A stretch of DNA of 64,000 nucleotides from Hyperoplus lanceolatus (GCA_026929865.2 CM049410.1:22403501-22467500), one strand, 5' to 3'; positions 33,332 through 53,180 are shown, counted from the first letter of the stretch. Notes: generated by a model not told the origin, from the sequence alone. Made by a program: numbers and translations.

Positions 33332-33727
33332 CCAATAAGTCTAACTCCTAACCCTAAATGTGACGGTACACTGTTAAGGTTGCACGGTTGTCAGCCGTGG
33401 CTGCAATGTAAAAGGTTTCTGAAAAAAGTGCCTCAGTCGGACACAGGTCGTGACTAATGCCACTCCTCCTGCGTCGTGTTTGGTGCTTGAGAGAGTGTGA
33501 CAGTGTTCACGTCATTTCGCTTGAGCCAACCCCTCAAGACTAACGATAATATCAAACCAGTTTGATAATGTCGGAACGTCAAGACGGGAAGAAGACTGAC
33601 CTTACACCTGAGATTACGGGCACACACCACAACTCCAGCAAGACTCCTGTGATTTCAGTCCGACATTGGAAATTTGTCTGCGACTGTCAAATCACGTGAA
33701 AAGTTGTATAGTTTAAGCCCAGCATTA

Positions 33728-34897
33728 GATAAGTAATGGATAAGCTAACATTAGCTATGATCCTGTTATTGCTATGAGCTAGCTAACTAGCTAGCATTGC
33801 AAGTAGCTTACTCACATTAGTTAGTCTAGATATCTAGTTAAATAACAAGCCTTACTTTAATACAAACACTTTAATATTTTGATATTTTATAATATAGTTC
33901 AACATAAAACATGTCATTACCTTGACTGCAACGATCTCCTGGGAAGTGTTGTGATGTCCTGAGAAATAATTCAAGTCCCGCCTCCTGCTGTCTCTGACTG
34001 GGCGGCCAAGAGAACCAATGGCATGCAATGTTACCCTCAGAACCTATTTCAATAACTAAAAGTCACCTCTGCCACAAGTACACACACAACCACACAGTCA
34101 CATATCCTTTTGTGTTTGACCTTATTTTAGATTGACCATTTTTCTGTAAATAAAATTATTAATAAACCTTCAAAATAAATAGTACATTTGACTTAGATGA
34201 ATTGGGTATTGAATTAGTTAGTTATGTAGTTAATATTAATAATTTCTGTATTTCTTTTATTTTCTTGATAGATGGAAGAGAGTTTAAACCCTTTACTTCC
34301 CTCTTATTCCATTCATTGCAATACCATGGACATTCTAATGTAGTAACCCCTACAGTTGAAATTATATCTGTGGAAATATGTCCATCTTTGCGATGCTATT
34401 TTCTATTGAGATATTGATTTAGTAGTCGTAACCAAGATCCAGAACTGTATATATTTGAACCAATACATAGAGAAGGAATTAGATATTTTGGAAGTGGTTG
34501 GGCGATCCGCTTCCAAAAAGCCTGCTCACTGATAGACAATAGTATTGGCGAAGTCTAACTTGGACACACTACACTTAAAAAAAAACTTTAAATTCAAAAC
34601 TTTTTGAAATCCAACTAACAAATTTGACATTGGAAATGGGAAATCTGATGAAATGTTGACAGCTCCTTCCTCACAAATAACTGACAAATCATAACTGACA
34701 AAATATATGAGGGACTCCAATCCACTAACAGGTGGTTAAACCTGTCAATCAGGGTAGAGAGGCGGGATATTCTGTGACTTATAATTCCAATAAAGAATCC
34801 ATAAAATTAAATTGATCTTTGAATTAGCAGACAGAGCGAGGTAATGGTGATTAGTGTGTTCAGCCTGGCAGAGCTTATTAGAGCAACAGCTGTTGGG

Positions 34898-34898
<1 letters not shown>
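33728..34898. other. Noncoding stretch, nothing recognised
   Basis: It includes a run of overlapping GCTAGCTAACTAGCTAGC words near 33776-33797. No gene or element end was identified. Confidence 0.45.
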
Positions 34899-34950
<52 letters not shown>

Positions 34951-35100
34951 GCGGATTGATTGTTTTCTGTTCTTAGACTTCAATTTCATCCTGACATGTC
35001 AGAGGCTGTAAATCAGTCGCATGCACACACGCGTACAAACCCACACACACACAGATACACCATCTGCACAGGGTTTTATAATTTACTGCCTACTGTTGTG

Positions 35101-35134
<34 letters not shown>
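34899..35134. repeat. Two (TG)n microsatellites
   Basis: TG arrays at 34899-34946 and 35102-35134, separated by unique sequence with shorter CA runs. Confidence 0.95.
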
Positions 35135-35137
<3 letters not shown>

Positions 35138-35384
35138 TATTTTCCTATTCTACTTTACAGCATCTCGTGCGGTAATATTATAGCTATATAAAATCAAACA
35201 GGTTTCATTAAACTTTAACACCAAATATGTTTAATACTGGAACTATCTCATATTTCATGGAGACCAATATACAACCCCATACTGTGTTTTTATTTTCATA
35301 ACTGAGTTTGCTTCAGATTTTTTCTAATATGTGTGTTAGATTTGATGTAGCTCCCATTTTACTGCTTGGGTTTTTCCGGTCCAT

Positions 35385-35387
<3 letters not shown>

Positions 35388-35450
<63 letters not shown>
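35388..35450. repeat. (CA)n microsatellite, 63 bp
   Basis: Uninterrupted CA array. Confidence 0.95.
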
Positions 35451-35453
<3 letters not shown>

Positions 35454-35720
35454 TAGCATATAATATAATTACACATGCCATAAAAATAAAAGTATGTTTG
35501 GCTTCTAAATCATTGAATTATTGAAAATATCCTGTGAGAGAGCATAAATATCACATTTTCGTCCTCTCTGGTTTATTGTATTTATATATTTAATTTGCTC
35601 TTCGTCCTGCACCTGGTTATTTGAACGAATGTCTAGCATTAAAAGTATTAAAATGACAGAGAGCAGCACATAAAATATTACAACTGTTGATATTCATGGT
35701 CTGCTGCATTTGTTTTATGT

Positions 35721-35721
<1 letters not shown>

Positions 35722-35815
<94 letters not shown>
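35722..35815. repeat. (CA)n microsatellite, 94 bp
   Basis: Uninterrupted CA array, one of the longest in the window. It produces artefactual Thr-His and Val-Cys frames on both strands. Confidence 0.95.
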
Positions 35816-35818
<3 letters not shown>

Positions 35819-36876
35819 AGTGTGTTACAGTATTGATAGAGTTAGCTCAAGAGTTTGTTCCTGCCAATATTTTCACACCCCTATCCATCAGTGTGTTAAA
35901 TGTGTGCAGCTGTGTGTGTGTGTGAGAGAGAGTGTGAGTGAGGCAATTGTCCATTAAATCTAACTAGCTCCCCTGTCCTGTCATTCCAAAACAAGTGTAC
36001 ATCGGAGAGTAATAACTGTGGGTGTTTATGTATGTGTGTGTGTGTGAGAGAGAGTAAGGACTAATAGATTTTTATGGTGGTAATATAGTTGTGTAATTGT
36101 ACAGTTCCAACAGTTAGTACATGGTTATGATATGCTGGAAGTTCCAGGTGAAGTTCAGCACCTCACCTCACCACTAACTCTGATGCTGGGCAGATGGGTC
36201 CTGATCTTCTGGGCAGTTTAAATCAGCCACTGCAGTGCCCTCCAGTCAACTGCCCATACAAGTTGGTAATGTTTTACAGTTACAATGCTTTGTAGTGCTC
36301 CTCTGCGCAGTGTTTGTTTCACATCAAGTGAATCACTGTGCTCATAACCAGTGGTTGGATTGTGAGCCTGGTATGAACCACTGTAAAACTATTGTTGAAT
36401 GCAAGTTGTACGTGCCACCCTTATGAGCGGCTGTTGCATCAACCACTCAGTTTGTTTTGCGATGGCGGATTTAAATAAACAGCAGTTTCCCAGGGACATT
36501 GCAGCATGCTACACAACACATGTAAAGTTGGAGATCTAATGTGTGTTATTGTTGGACTCTTGACATGTTCAATGAGGAAGTCACCAGAGAGAGAGAAGAG
36601 AAAATGTGTGTTATGAGGAACCGTATTCTCTTTCTCTATCTCTGTCTGTGTGTGTGTGTGTGCCAGCCCTCGGCCTGCAGTTTATCTATCGTCACCGTGC
36701 TCAAAATAGACCGACCACACACACACACTGTTACAAGCTGGGGCATTTCTATCAGTATCTACAAAGTCAATGTTTTGAAAAGTGTGTGTGTATGACCTGT
36801 GACCATCACTACAGCAACCAACAGGGTCAGCCGGACAGAGTTCAACCACAGGACAGCAGACTGATCTCTCTCTATA
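35816..36876. other. Noncoding stretch, nothing recognised
   Basis: Short GT runs at about 36032-36046 and 36644-36662. The frames here have no recognisable domain. Confidence 0.45.
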
Positions 36877-37265
36877 CAGTTGTGTTCAAAATAATAGCAG
36901 AGTGTTTAAAAAAGTGAGGCAAGATCAAAATCCTTATCATAGCTTTTATTTCCAAACAGGCAAATGCATTGGGGACATTGCATATTCTATTCCAAATCCA
37001 AATATGAAAAAACTTTTGTCAAATGTTTCTTTATCTTTACATGAAGTGAAGAAAAAGGAATATTAGACAGTTCCAAAAAAATAGCAGTCTGCATTTTTCT
37101 TTACAACTCAAACATTTACTGTATCAACTGAAAAATGCATGAAGATTTAGCTTTCCTATGAATCACTGAACTAATGTTTAGTTGTATAACCTCTGTTTCT
37201 GAGAACTGCTTCCCATCTGTATTGCAGGGAGCCGACCAATTTATGGCAGCTGTGAACAGGTGTTT

Positions 37266-37622
37266 AGAGGCGACTGTGGCTCAGGTGGTTATGCTGGTTG
37301 GCCAACGATCCTAGGTTTGGCGGTTCAATCCCCGCCCGGCCACTTGTGTCATGGTCGTTGTGTCCCTGGGCAAGACACTTCACCCACCTTGCCTCGTGTG
37401 AATGTGTATGACTACTTTATGTTTGAGGTGGTGGTCGGAGGGGCCGATGGCGCGGAATGGCAGCCTCGCTTCTGTCAATCTGCCCCAGGGCAACTGTGGC
37501 TACTATTGTAGTTTACCACCACCGGTATGACTGTGTGTGAACAAATTGAACCTGGAACCCTGTAAAGCACTTTGAATACCTTGAAAAGCGCTATATAAAT
37601 CCAATCAATTATTAATTATTAT
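37266..37622 (+). mobile_element. tRNA-derived SINE (V-SINE/AFC-like)
   Basis: The 5' part looks like a tRNA: box A-like TGGCTCAGGTGG (about 37277) and box B-like GGTTCAATCCC (37322-37332). A body with TCCCTGGGCAAGACACTTCA follows, and the tail reads GCACTTTGAATACCTTGAAA, then AGCGCTATATAAAT, then ATTA repeats. This layout fits the V-SINE/AFC superfamily of fish. It sits inside the Tc1 element and splits GGTGTTT/CAGCCC sequence, so it is younger. Any target duplication is at most a few T residues. Confidence 0.75.
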
Positions 37623-37625
37623 TTC

Positions 37626-37917
37626 AGCCCAGGACGATTGGACTACATTCCACAATTCCTCTGCATTCCTCTGTCACCACATAGGTTTTCTATTGGATTA
37701 AGGTCCAGGGATTGGGCTGGCCACTCCATAACGTTAATCTTGTTGGTCTGGAACCAAGATCTTGTTCGCTTACTGGTGTGTTTGGGGTCGTTGACTTGTT
37801 GGAACACCCATTTCAAGGGCATTTCCTCTTCAGCATAAGGCAACATGACCTCTTCAAGTATTCTAATGTATCCAAACTGATCCAGTCTTCAAAGTGTACT
37901 GTGGCTTGAATTCAGTG
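37626..37917 (-). pseudogene. Tc1 transposase 3' part, inverted copy
   Basis: On the minus strand it encodes MPLKWVFQQVNDPKHTSKRT and INVMEWPAQSLDLNPIENLC, the same text as the plus-strand copy at 38124-38444, before meeting the SINE. An internal deletion of roughly 75 bp relative to the other copy joins TTGAAGAC to GGATCAG near 37888. Like its partner it has Val where the second catalytic Asp is expected (QQVND for QQDND). Confidence 0.75.
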
Positions 37918-37959
37918 TTTGGGGGTCGTCTGACAAACTATCTGCGGCCCCTATTCAAG

Positions 37960-38444
37960 CCACAGTACACTTTGAAGACAGTGAAGCATGGTGGCACAGA
38001 CATCATGTTATGGGGATGTTTCTCATACTATGGTGTCGGGTCTATTTATCGCATAACATGGATCATGGATCAGTTTGGATACATTAGAATACTTGAAGAG
38101 GTCATGGTGCTGCTGAAGAGGAAATGCCCTTGAAATGGGTGTTCCAACAAGTCAACGACCCCAAACACACCAGTAAGCGAACAAGATCTTGGTTCCAGAC
38201 CAACAAGATTAACGTTATGGAGTGGCCAGCCCAATCCCTGGACCTTAATCCAATAGAAAACCTATGTGGTGACATCAAAAATGCTGTTTTTGAGGCAAAA
38301 CCAAGAAATGCCGAGGAATTGTGGAATGTAGTCCAATTGTCCTGGGCTGAAACACCTGTTCACAGGTGCCATAAATTGGTCGGCTCCCTGCAACACAGAT
38401 GTGAAGCAGTTCTCAGAAACAGAGGTTATACAACTAAACATTAG
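37960..38444 (+). pseudogene. Tc1 transposase C-terminal half
   Basis: The first part encodes LRPLFKPQYTLKTVKHGGTD, IMLWGCFSYYGVGS and MDQFGYIRILEEVM. After a frame change near 38120 it continues KWVFQQVNDPKHTSK, MEWPAQSLDLNPIENLC and ends RNRGYTTKH. These are the conserved C-terminal blocks of Tc1 DD34E transposases. The Glu of NPIEN is present. The second catalytic Asp is replaced by Val (QQVND) and the first-Asp region is absent, so the protein cannot be active. Confidence 0.8.
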
Positions 38445-38691
38445 TTCAGTGATTCATAGGAAAGCTAAATCTTCATGCATTTTTCAGTTGATACAGTAAA
38501 TGTTTGAGTTGTAAAGAAAAATGCAGACTGCTATTTTTTGGAACAGTCTAATATTCCTTTTTCTTCACTTTCTGTTAAGATGAAGAAACATTTGACAAAT
38601 GTTTGGGGGGTGTCAAATTTTTTGAAAAAAAGATATTTTGTTTTGATCTTTACTCTTTTTTTTTTTTTTTTTTTTGAACACAACTGTGTAT

Positions 38692-38820
<129 letters not shown>

Positions 38821-39450
38821 TTCTGTCCATCTCCCAAACCTTTCTCTCTCTCACACACACTGTCCCAGTCAAGATGTCGAAGTTCTGTCAGTTGTCTCTC
38901 ACTCTCTCTCTTACCTGAACAAGTTTGTGTTGTTGGCTACAGACATTCCAGTACGCAGGATGAGGAAATAGCAAAGTGTGATGGCTGTGATAGAATTGAT
39001 GCTACATTGGAGCTTAGCATCTAAAAAACTATTATGTTGAACAATACTTATTTCTGCTCAAAGCCTCTTCTTACCCATAGTCTCCACCAAAGGCGCCTCG
39101 CGAGTACGTCAAAATGTACGCTGAAGCGACTGTCTCTACCGGTCGCATCTTTTATTCATTTCTATCATATACATAGTTTATAGTCTCCAGTCACATGACT
39201 GTAACACAATCCAACCATACCATGTAGGTAACCGTGTGTTTGTTCATGTACAGTACATTACAATTCTCTCAGGTCTCTAGTGTTTTCTCACTGGTGATGC
39301 CGTTTCCTCAGCGCAGTTTGTGTCCTGTTTTTAATGAATTTCTTATTTTGTCACAATATTATCGCTTTGGGTATGGATGGGTGGGGGGGAATTGTTTTTG
39401 CATGTGTGAATATCTCTGGGTGTGTCATGGGTGGGGGTGGGGAATTGTAT

Positions 39451-39515
39451 GAAGCACTTAGTGTTACATTTGCTTGTATGAAATTTGCTATATAAATAAA
39501 GTTTGATTGATTGAT
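39451..39515 (+). mobile_element. LINE/SINE 3' tail fragment
   Basis: GAAATTTGCTATATAAATAA followed by AGTTTGATTGATTGATG is the typical 3' end of a fish L2-type LINE or dependent SINE with short tandem tail repeats. The upstream extent is not recognised. Confidence 0.5.
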
Positions 39516-39660
39516 GATTTTCAGCGCATTTCAAAGAACAACAAAGCAGCAGCAACAAAATCAAATACAACACATTATAATTCAAAAGGTTTTAATAAGA
39601 TTCAAATGAAAGATAGAACCAGTTAGAATAGAACACAGTCTGGGGGTCAGAACACAGGAC

Positions 39661-42018
39661 GGTAACCTTTACAATAAGGTACACAAAATTGTAGTAGCTA
39701 CTACATACCTACTACATAGTTTTTTTTTTTTTTGCGCTACCTATGTGTTAGGTGCACAAAAAAAAAAACCCTATGTGTTACCTACTACATAGTTTTTTTT
39801 TTGCGCTACCTATGTGTTAGGTAGCACAAAAAAACCCCTATGTGTTACCTACTACATAGTTTTTTTTTTTTTGCGCTACCTATGTGTTAGGTAGCACAAA
39901 AAAAACCCCTATGTGTTAGGTAGCACATAGGTTTTTTTTGTGCTACCTATGTGTTAGGTAGCACAAAAAAAAAACCCTATGTGTTACCTACTACATAGTT
40001 TTTTTTTTTGCGCTACCTATGTGTTAGGTAGCACAAAAAAAAACCCCTATGTGTTAGGTAGCACATAGGGTTTTTTTTTGTGCTACCTATGTGTTAGTTA
40101 GCACAAAAAAAAAAACCCTATGTGTTACCTACTACATAGTTTTTTTTTTGGTGCTACCTATGTGTTAGGTGCACAAAAAAAAACCCTATGTGTTACCTAC
40201 TACATAGTTTTTTTTTTGTGCTACCTATGTGTTAGGTAGCACAAAAAAAAAAACCCTATGTGTTACCTACTACATAGTTTTTTTTTTGTGCTACCTATGT
40301 GTTAGGTAGCACAAAAAAACCCCTATGTGTTACCTACTACATAGTTTTTTTTTTGTGCTACCTATGTGTTAGGTAGCACAAAAAAAAACCCCATGTGTTA
40401 CCTACTACATAGTTTTTTTTTTGTGCTACCTAGTGTTAGGTAGCACAAAAAAAAACCCCATGTGTTACCTACTACATAGTTTTTTTTTGTGCTACCTATG
40501 TGTTAGGTAGCACAAAAAAAAAACCCCATGTGTTACCTACTACATTTTTTTTTTTTTGTGCTACCTATGTGTTAGGTAGCACAAAAAAAAACCCTATGTG
40601 TTACCTACTACATAGTTTTTTTTTTTGTGCTACCTATGTGTTAGTTAGCACAAATAAAAAAAACCCTATGTGTTACCTACTACATAGTTTTTTTTTTGCG
40701 CTACCTATGTGTTAGGTAGCACAAAAAAAAAAAAACCCCTATGTGTTAGGTAGCACATAGGGTTTTTTTGTGCTACCTATGTGTTAGTTAGCACAAAAAA
40801 AAAAACCCTATGTGTTACCTACTACATAGTTTTTTTTTTGTGCTACCTATGTGTTAGGTAGCACAAAAAAAACCCTATGTGTTACCTACTACATAGTTTT
40901 TTTTTTGTGCTACCTATGTGTTAGGTAGCACAAAAAAAAACCCTATGTGTTACCTACTACATAGTTTTTTTTTGTGCTACCTATGTGTTAGGTAGCACAA
41001 AAAAAACCCCTATGTGTTACCTACTACATAGTTTTTTTTTGTGCTACCTATGTGTTAGGTAGCACAAAAAAAAAAACCCCATGTGTTACCTACTACATAG
41101 TTTTTTTTTGTGCTACCTATGTGTTAGGTAGCACAAAAAAACCCTATGTGTTACCTACTACATAGTTTTTTTTTGTGCTACCTATGTGTTAGGTAGCACA
41201 AAAAAAACCCCATGTGTTACCTACTACATAGTTTTTTTTTTTGTGCTACCTATGTGTTAGGTAGCACAAAAAAAAAACCCTATGTGTTACCTACTACATA
41301 GTTTTTTTTTTGTGCTACCTATGTGTTAGTTAGCACAAATAAAAAAAACCCTATGTGTTACCTACTACATAGTTTTTTTTGTGCTACCTATGTGTTAGGT
41401 AGCACAAAAAAAAACCCTATGTGTTACCTACTACATAGTTTTTTTTTTGTGCTACCTATGTGTTAGGTAGCACAAAAAAAACCCTATGTGTTACCTACTA
41501 CATAGTTTTTTTTTGTGCTACCTATGTGTTAGGTAGCACAAAAAAACTATGTGTTACCTTACATAATTTTTTTTGCTACCTATGTGTTAGGTAGCCAAAA
41601 AAAAACCCCTATGTGTTACCTACTACATAGTTTTTTTTTGTGTACCTATGTGTTAGGTAGCACAAAGGTTTTTTTTGTGCTACCTAACACATAGGTAGCG
41701 AAAAAAAAACTATGTAGTAGGTAACACATAGGTTTTTTTTGTGCTACCTAACACATAGGTAGCACAAAAAAAAAACTATGTATAAGGGTTTTTTTGTGTA
41801 CCTAACACATAGGTAGCACAAAAAAAACTATGTAGTAGGTAACACATAGGGGTTTTTTTGTGCTACCCAACACATAGGTAGCACAAAAAAAAAACTATGT
41901 AGTAGGTAACACATAGGGTTTTTTTTTGTGCTACTAACACATAGAAAAAAAAAAAAAACTATGTAGTAGGTATGTAGTAGCTACTACAATTTTGTGTACC
42001 TTATTGTAAAGTGTTACC
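39661..42018. mobile_element. TIR transposon filled with a hairpin satellite
   Basis: The right end, read inward, begins GGTAACACTTTACAATAAGG then TACACAAAATTGTAGTAGC. The left end is the same except for one missing A. Both sides are flanked by CACAGGAC (39653-39660 and 42019-42026), a perfect 8-bp target duplication, which shows insertion as a unit. The interior has no coding capacity. It consists of about thirty copies of a ~68-bp unit and, from about 41665, about five copies in inverse orientation. Eight-base duplications occur in hAT and P-like superfamilies; the ends do not let me choose. A second element with the same ends is at 52972-54213. Confidence 0.85.
39720..41985. repeat. ~68-bp tandem hairpin repeat array
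   Basis: Each unit is a run of T, GTGCTACCTA, loop TGTGT, TAGGTAGCAC, a run of A, ACCC, then TATGTGTTACCTACTACATAG. GTGCTACCTA and TAGGTAGCAC pair, the T and A runs pair outside them, and ACATAG pairs with CTATGT beyond that, giving a hairpin of about 25 bp per unit. Some units are fused (TAGGTAGCACATAGGG at about 39918, 40053, 40748). T/A run lengths vary between units. Orientation reverses near 41665. Confidence 0.9.
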
Positions 42019-42026
42019 CACAGGAC

Positions 42027-46766
<4,740 letters not shown>

Positions 46767-46856
46767 TTCCCATTAGTTAACTATCTGATAAAAGACAAAA
46801 GTCACCAAGTGTGTGTGTGTGTGAACAGCAAATGAACCCTTGAACTATGTTTAACC

Positions 46857-46861
<5 letters not shown>

Positions 46862-46899
<38 letters not shown>
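46862..46899. repeat. (CT)n microsatellite
   Basis: Uninterrupted CT array, followed by a pyrimidine-rich zone to about 47030. Confidence 0.95.
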
Positions 46900-46901
<2 letters not shown>

Positions 46902-47029
46902 GTTCTGTCTATCCTTCATCTGGCCTTTATTGTTGTTTTCCTCCTTCCTCTCTCTTTCCTGTTTCTGACAACTTCATTTGTTTCTCTCTCTCTTCCTTTC
47001 TCCCCCTCTCTCTCTCTTTCTCTCGGAGG

Positions 47030-48773
<1,744 letters not shown>

Positions 48774-49299
48774 GTGAACATGCTGTGAACCCCTAAACTG
48801 AACTTGACCCGGCCACTGGGGTAATGAAGAGGGCAAACAGGGGTCTATGTGCCTGTGTGTGTGTGTGTGTGTGTGGCTTTTTGAACCCGAAGAGGACTTT
48901 GCATTCTAAATTAGAGATCGTGTTTCTTGAAGCTTGTTTTGGTATTATTCAGCACTCATTTCTTAAGTAGCAATTTTTTTGGGTGGAGCAATATGGAAAA
49001 ACCACATGTAAATAATGTGAGAGAAAATGGGCAGAATAAATACTGGAAATTGGCTGTTACATTTATTGTGAGGAAATAATAATAAGCTTGACATCAGTGG
49101 TCTGGAGGTTATTAGATGATATTATTGAGTTTCAGGGTTTTCAGAGGACATCGATGTGTGTTAATCGTAATGTTTTTTTAATGCAAAATCAAACTGATTG
49201 ATTTCATTTAAAATTGACTGTTCATAAGCATGGCATTTGTCTACTCCATTCTATTCTAGATTTCCTCTTTTTTGTACATTTCTATTATTTACTCTCTTT

Positions 49300-49327
49300 C
49301 TCACTCACTCACTCACTCACTCACTCA

Positions 49328-49361
<34 letters not shown>
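49300..49361. repeat. (TCAC)n(CA)n compound microsatellite
   Basis: Tetranucleotide TCAC units pass into CA units. Confidence 0.9.
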
Positions 49362-49365
<4 letters not shown>

Positions 49366-49468
49366 TACACACACTCCTGTTCCAAATAGGAAGTGATCAT
49401 CAGTCATTGGTTGAGTGGGAAGAGACGGTGAACTCCCTCCGAACCCCGACCTGCCCACGACCTTAGAA

Positions 49469-49527
49469 AGGAGAGGAGAGGAGAGGAGAGGAGAGGAGAG
49501 GAGAGGAGAGGAGAGGAGAGGAGAGGA
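49469..49527. repeat. (GGAGA)n pentanucleotide array
   Basis: About twelve GGAGA units without interruption; purine-only strand. Confidence 0.95.
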
Positions 49528-49595
49528 AGGATGAAAAAGACACAAGATGGAGGAGGTGAGTGTGTGTGTGTGTGTGTGTGAGTGATACAGAGCAG

Positions 49596-49609
49596 ACACC
49601 AGGGGGCAA
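49596..49609 (+). promoter_or_regulatory. CTCF-like motif, weaker
   Basis: ACACCAGGGGGCAA matches the CTCF core CCANNAGRKGGCRS except at the first and last positions. It is embedded in microsatellite-rich DNA. Confidence 0.3.
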
Positions 49610-49860
49610 TGTTGAGACAAGACTGAGGCCAGTGACAGACCCCACCCCCCTCTCTCTTAACAATGATGTAAATTGTAGATTTAAAAAAAAAGGAGCTGCG
49701 ATCCCATTGGTGGACTGGTTTGGCGTTTTCGTGTGGCGACAGGTTGGCGAGGAGGAGGGGCATGGCGTAGTGATGTCGCTGTGACGCACACACACGTGCA
49801 GGCAAAGCCGATGCCATGGTGACACCTAATCCTGTTAGCAGACACCGCCCTATTGGCCAA

Positions 49861-50014
49861 CACACACACACACACGCACACACTCACACATACACACACA
49901 CACATGCCACAGTCACGTAAACGCAGCCATACAGATACACTGTAGGGTAACATACCAAACACACGCACGCACACACACACAAACACACGCACACACACAC
50001 ACACACACAAACAT

Positions 50015-50058
<44 letters not shown>

Positions 50059-50158
50059 GCACACACACACACACACACACATGACATAGTCACGTAAACG
50101 CAGCCATAGAGATACACTCAAGGGTAACAAACCAAACACACACACACGCACGCACACA

Positions 50159-50249
<91 letters not shown>
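49861..50249. repeat. CA-rich compound array with duplicated module
   Basis: CA tracts with occasional CG and CAAA changes enclose two copies of a ~65-bp nonrepetitive module (CACGTAAACGCAGCCATA, GATACACT, GGGTAACA, CCAAACACAC) at about 49908-49970 and 50088-50150. A pure CA tract occupies about 50159-50248. Confidence 0.85.
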
Positions 50250-50251
<2 letters not shown>

Positions 50252-50539
50252 CACACATTAGAAATACACAGACGTTTCTTTGTGTGTGTGTGAGCAAAAA
50301 AGAGAATGGGGTTTTTTTCCTATCGTATGCTTCTGACGCTGAAGAAAAGTGATGGGTGGAGCCTATTCATGAGTGTACAGGTACTGCGTTTTTTGAAGTG
50401 TGACGACTAGTAGTAAACTGTGTGTACTGGTCTGTTCCAAGTTCACAGCCAATGGAAAAGACCATGAAATAGATAGAAATGAGAAAAAGCCAAACGCTAT
50501 AATGTCCCATATTCCTACTGATCCAGCTGACAAACAATG

Positions 50540-52050
<1,511 letters not shown>

Positions 52051-52751
52051 TCTGGTCCATATGTTCACAACGTATCCACAGCTAGGGATTGGTGAGAGTT
52101 GAAATGCATGAAATGCTTGTAACTGGTTCAAATTGAGTCAACTGTTCTACAACCAAACTACAGTGAGCTCATTCCTATAGAAGGTATTGAGTAGTGGGTC
52201 AAAGGTCAAAGCAAACATCCCTGTGATCCCAGATTCAACACAGATGAACAAAAAGAGGAAGTGGAAGTGGCGTGTCCCTGGCACATTCTATTCCATTGTG
52301 TGTGGGCTCATCAGGGCAGTGGAAGAAGGTCGGATAGAGAGAAAGATAGATGGATACTGTATTGATCCCTGACATCCAGTAGCAGCAAACGTAAAAACAA
52401 AAACAACCCCAAACACACCCCCCCCACCCCTGTCAAGTTAAAACTGTACAGAAACTAACTAAATGAAACTTTGCAACAAGATGAAAAAAAAACTTTATGT
52501 AAACAAATCAAATCTCAATTAAACCTTGCAGAAAATACCTATGTTTCTTCACTGGGGAGTGTTAAGAGAGGGTGGGGGCTGGGAGGGAGGGCTATAATGG
52601 AGAGGTCATGGAAGGGTCAGTGAGGGGTCGCAGCGGGGTTGCTGAGAGTTCACTGGGAGCTCTCAGCCAATGGGAGACCAGGAGACAAAACTGCAGTATG
52701 AGAAGACGCTGGTGCTTCACATTAAGATGCTGCAAAACACATGCGTGCACG

Positions 52752-52836
<85 letters not shown>

Positions 52837-52960
52837 CGTTCAATTGAAACTCATAGATATTTTCAGCAGTTTTTGAATAAATATTCAAATTTGGCAATAT
52901 CCATCTAATTTTGCGTGAATGAGCAAATCCTTAAAAAGCAAAAATTGGGATGTTGAATAA
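52051..52960. repeat. Duplicated ~910-bp segment, copy A
   Basis: The sequence from TCTGGTCCATATGTTCACAA to GATGTTGAATAA recurs almost unchanged at 53194-54133. It contains an inverted LINE-tail-like GATACTGTATTGATCCCTGA and a CA array (52755-52833). Copy A lies directly upstream of the transposon that carries copy A'. The 61-codon frame at 52187-52372 is present in both copies but has no recognised domain. Confidence 0.9.
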
Positions 52961-53007
52961 TAAAAATAATTGGTAACACTTTACAATAAGGTACACAAAA
53001 AAAGAGT

Positions 53008-53180
53008 AGTTACCCTTTTAAAAAGGTAAGTTTACCTTTTAAAAAAGGTTAGTTTACCTTTTAAAAAGGTAAGTTTACCTTTTAAAAAAGGTTAGTTTAC
53101 CTTTTAAAAAGTAAGTTTACCTTTCAAAAAAGGTTAGTTTACCTTTTAAAAAGTTAGTTTACCTTTTAAAAAGGTTAGTT
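53008..53180. repeat. ~21-bp palindromic tandem repeat
   Basis: Repeated AAAAAGGTWAGTTTACCTTTT units, each self-complementary (AAAGGTAA pairs with TTACCTTT). Confidence 0.9.

Larger units (their letters stand above)
26786..33727. mobile_element. Outer inverted-end element enclosing nested insertions
   Basis: TAATGCTGGGCTTACACT at the left is mirrored by the inverse of TAATGCTGGGCTTAAACT at the right (17 of 18). Just inside, GAAGACTGACACC on the left and GAAGACTGACCTTACACC on the right are also alike. The simplest reading is one DNA transposon of about 1 kb into which the foldback element (26910-32822) and a 9-bp-duplication MITE (33020-33331) inserted. The target duplication may be TA. No transposase of its own is visible. 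Confidence 0.5.

Noticed and set aside
37266-37340. Functional tRNA gene
   Set aside because: Box A and B-like words are present but no cloverleaf could be formed convincingly, and the sequence continues into a SINE body and tail.
39720-41985. CRISPR-like array
   Set aside because: The repeats lack unique spacers of constant length, the units are self-complementary with variable A/T runs, orientation flips, and the context is vertebrate transposon DNA.
49681-50256. 191-codon minus-strand ORF rich in Cys-Val
   Set aside because: Translation of CA/GT repeats; no real protein features.
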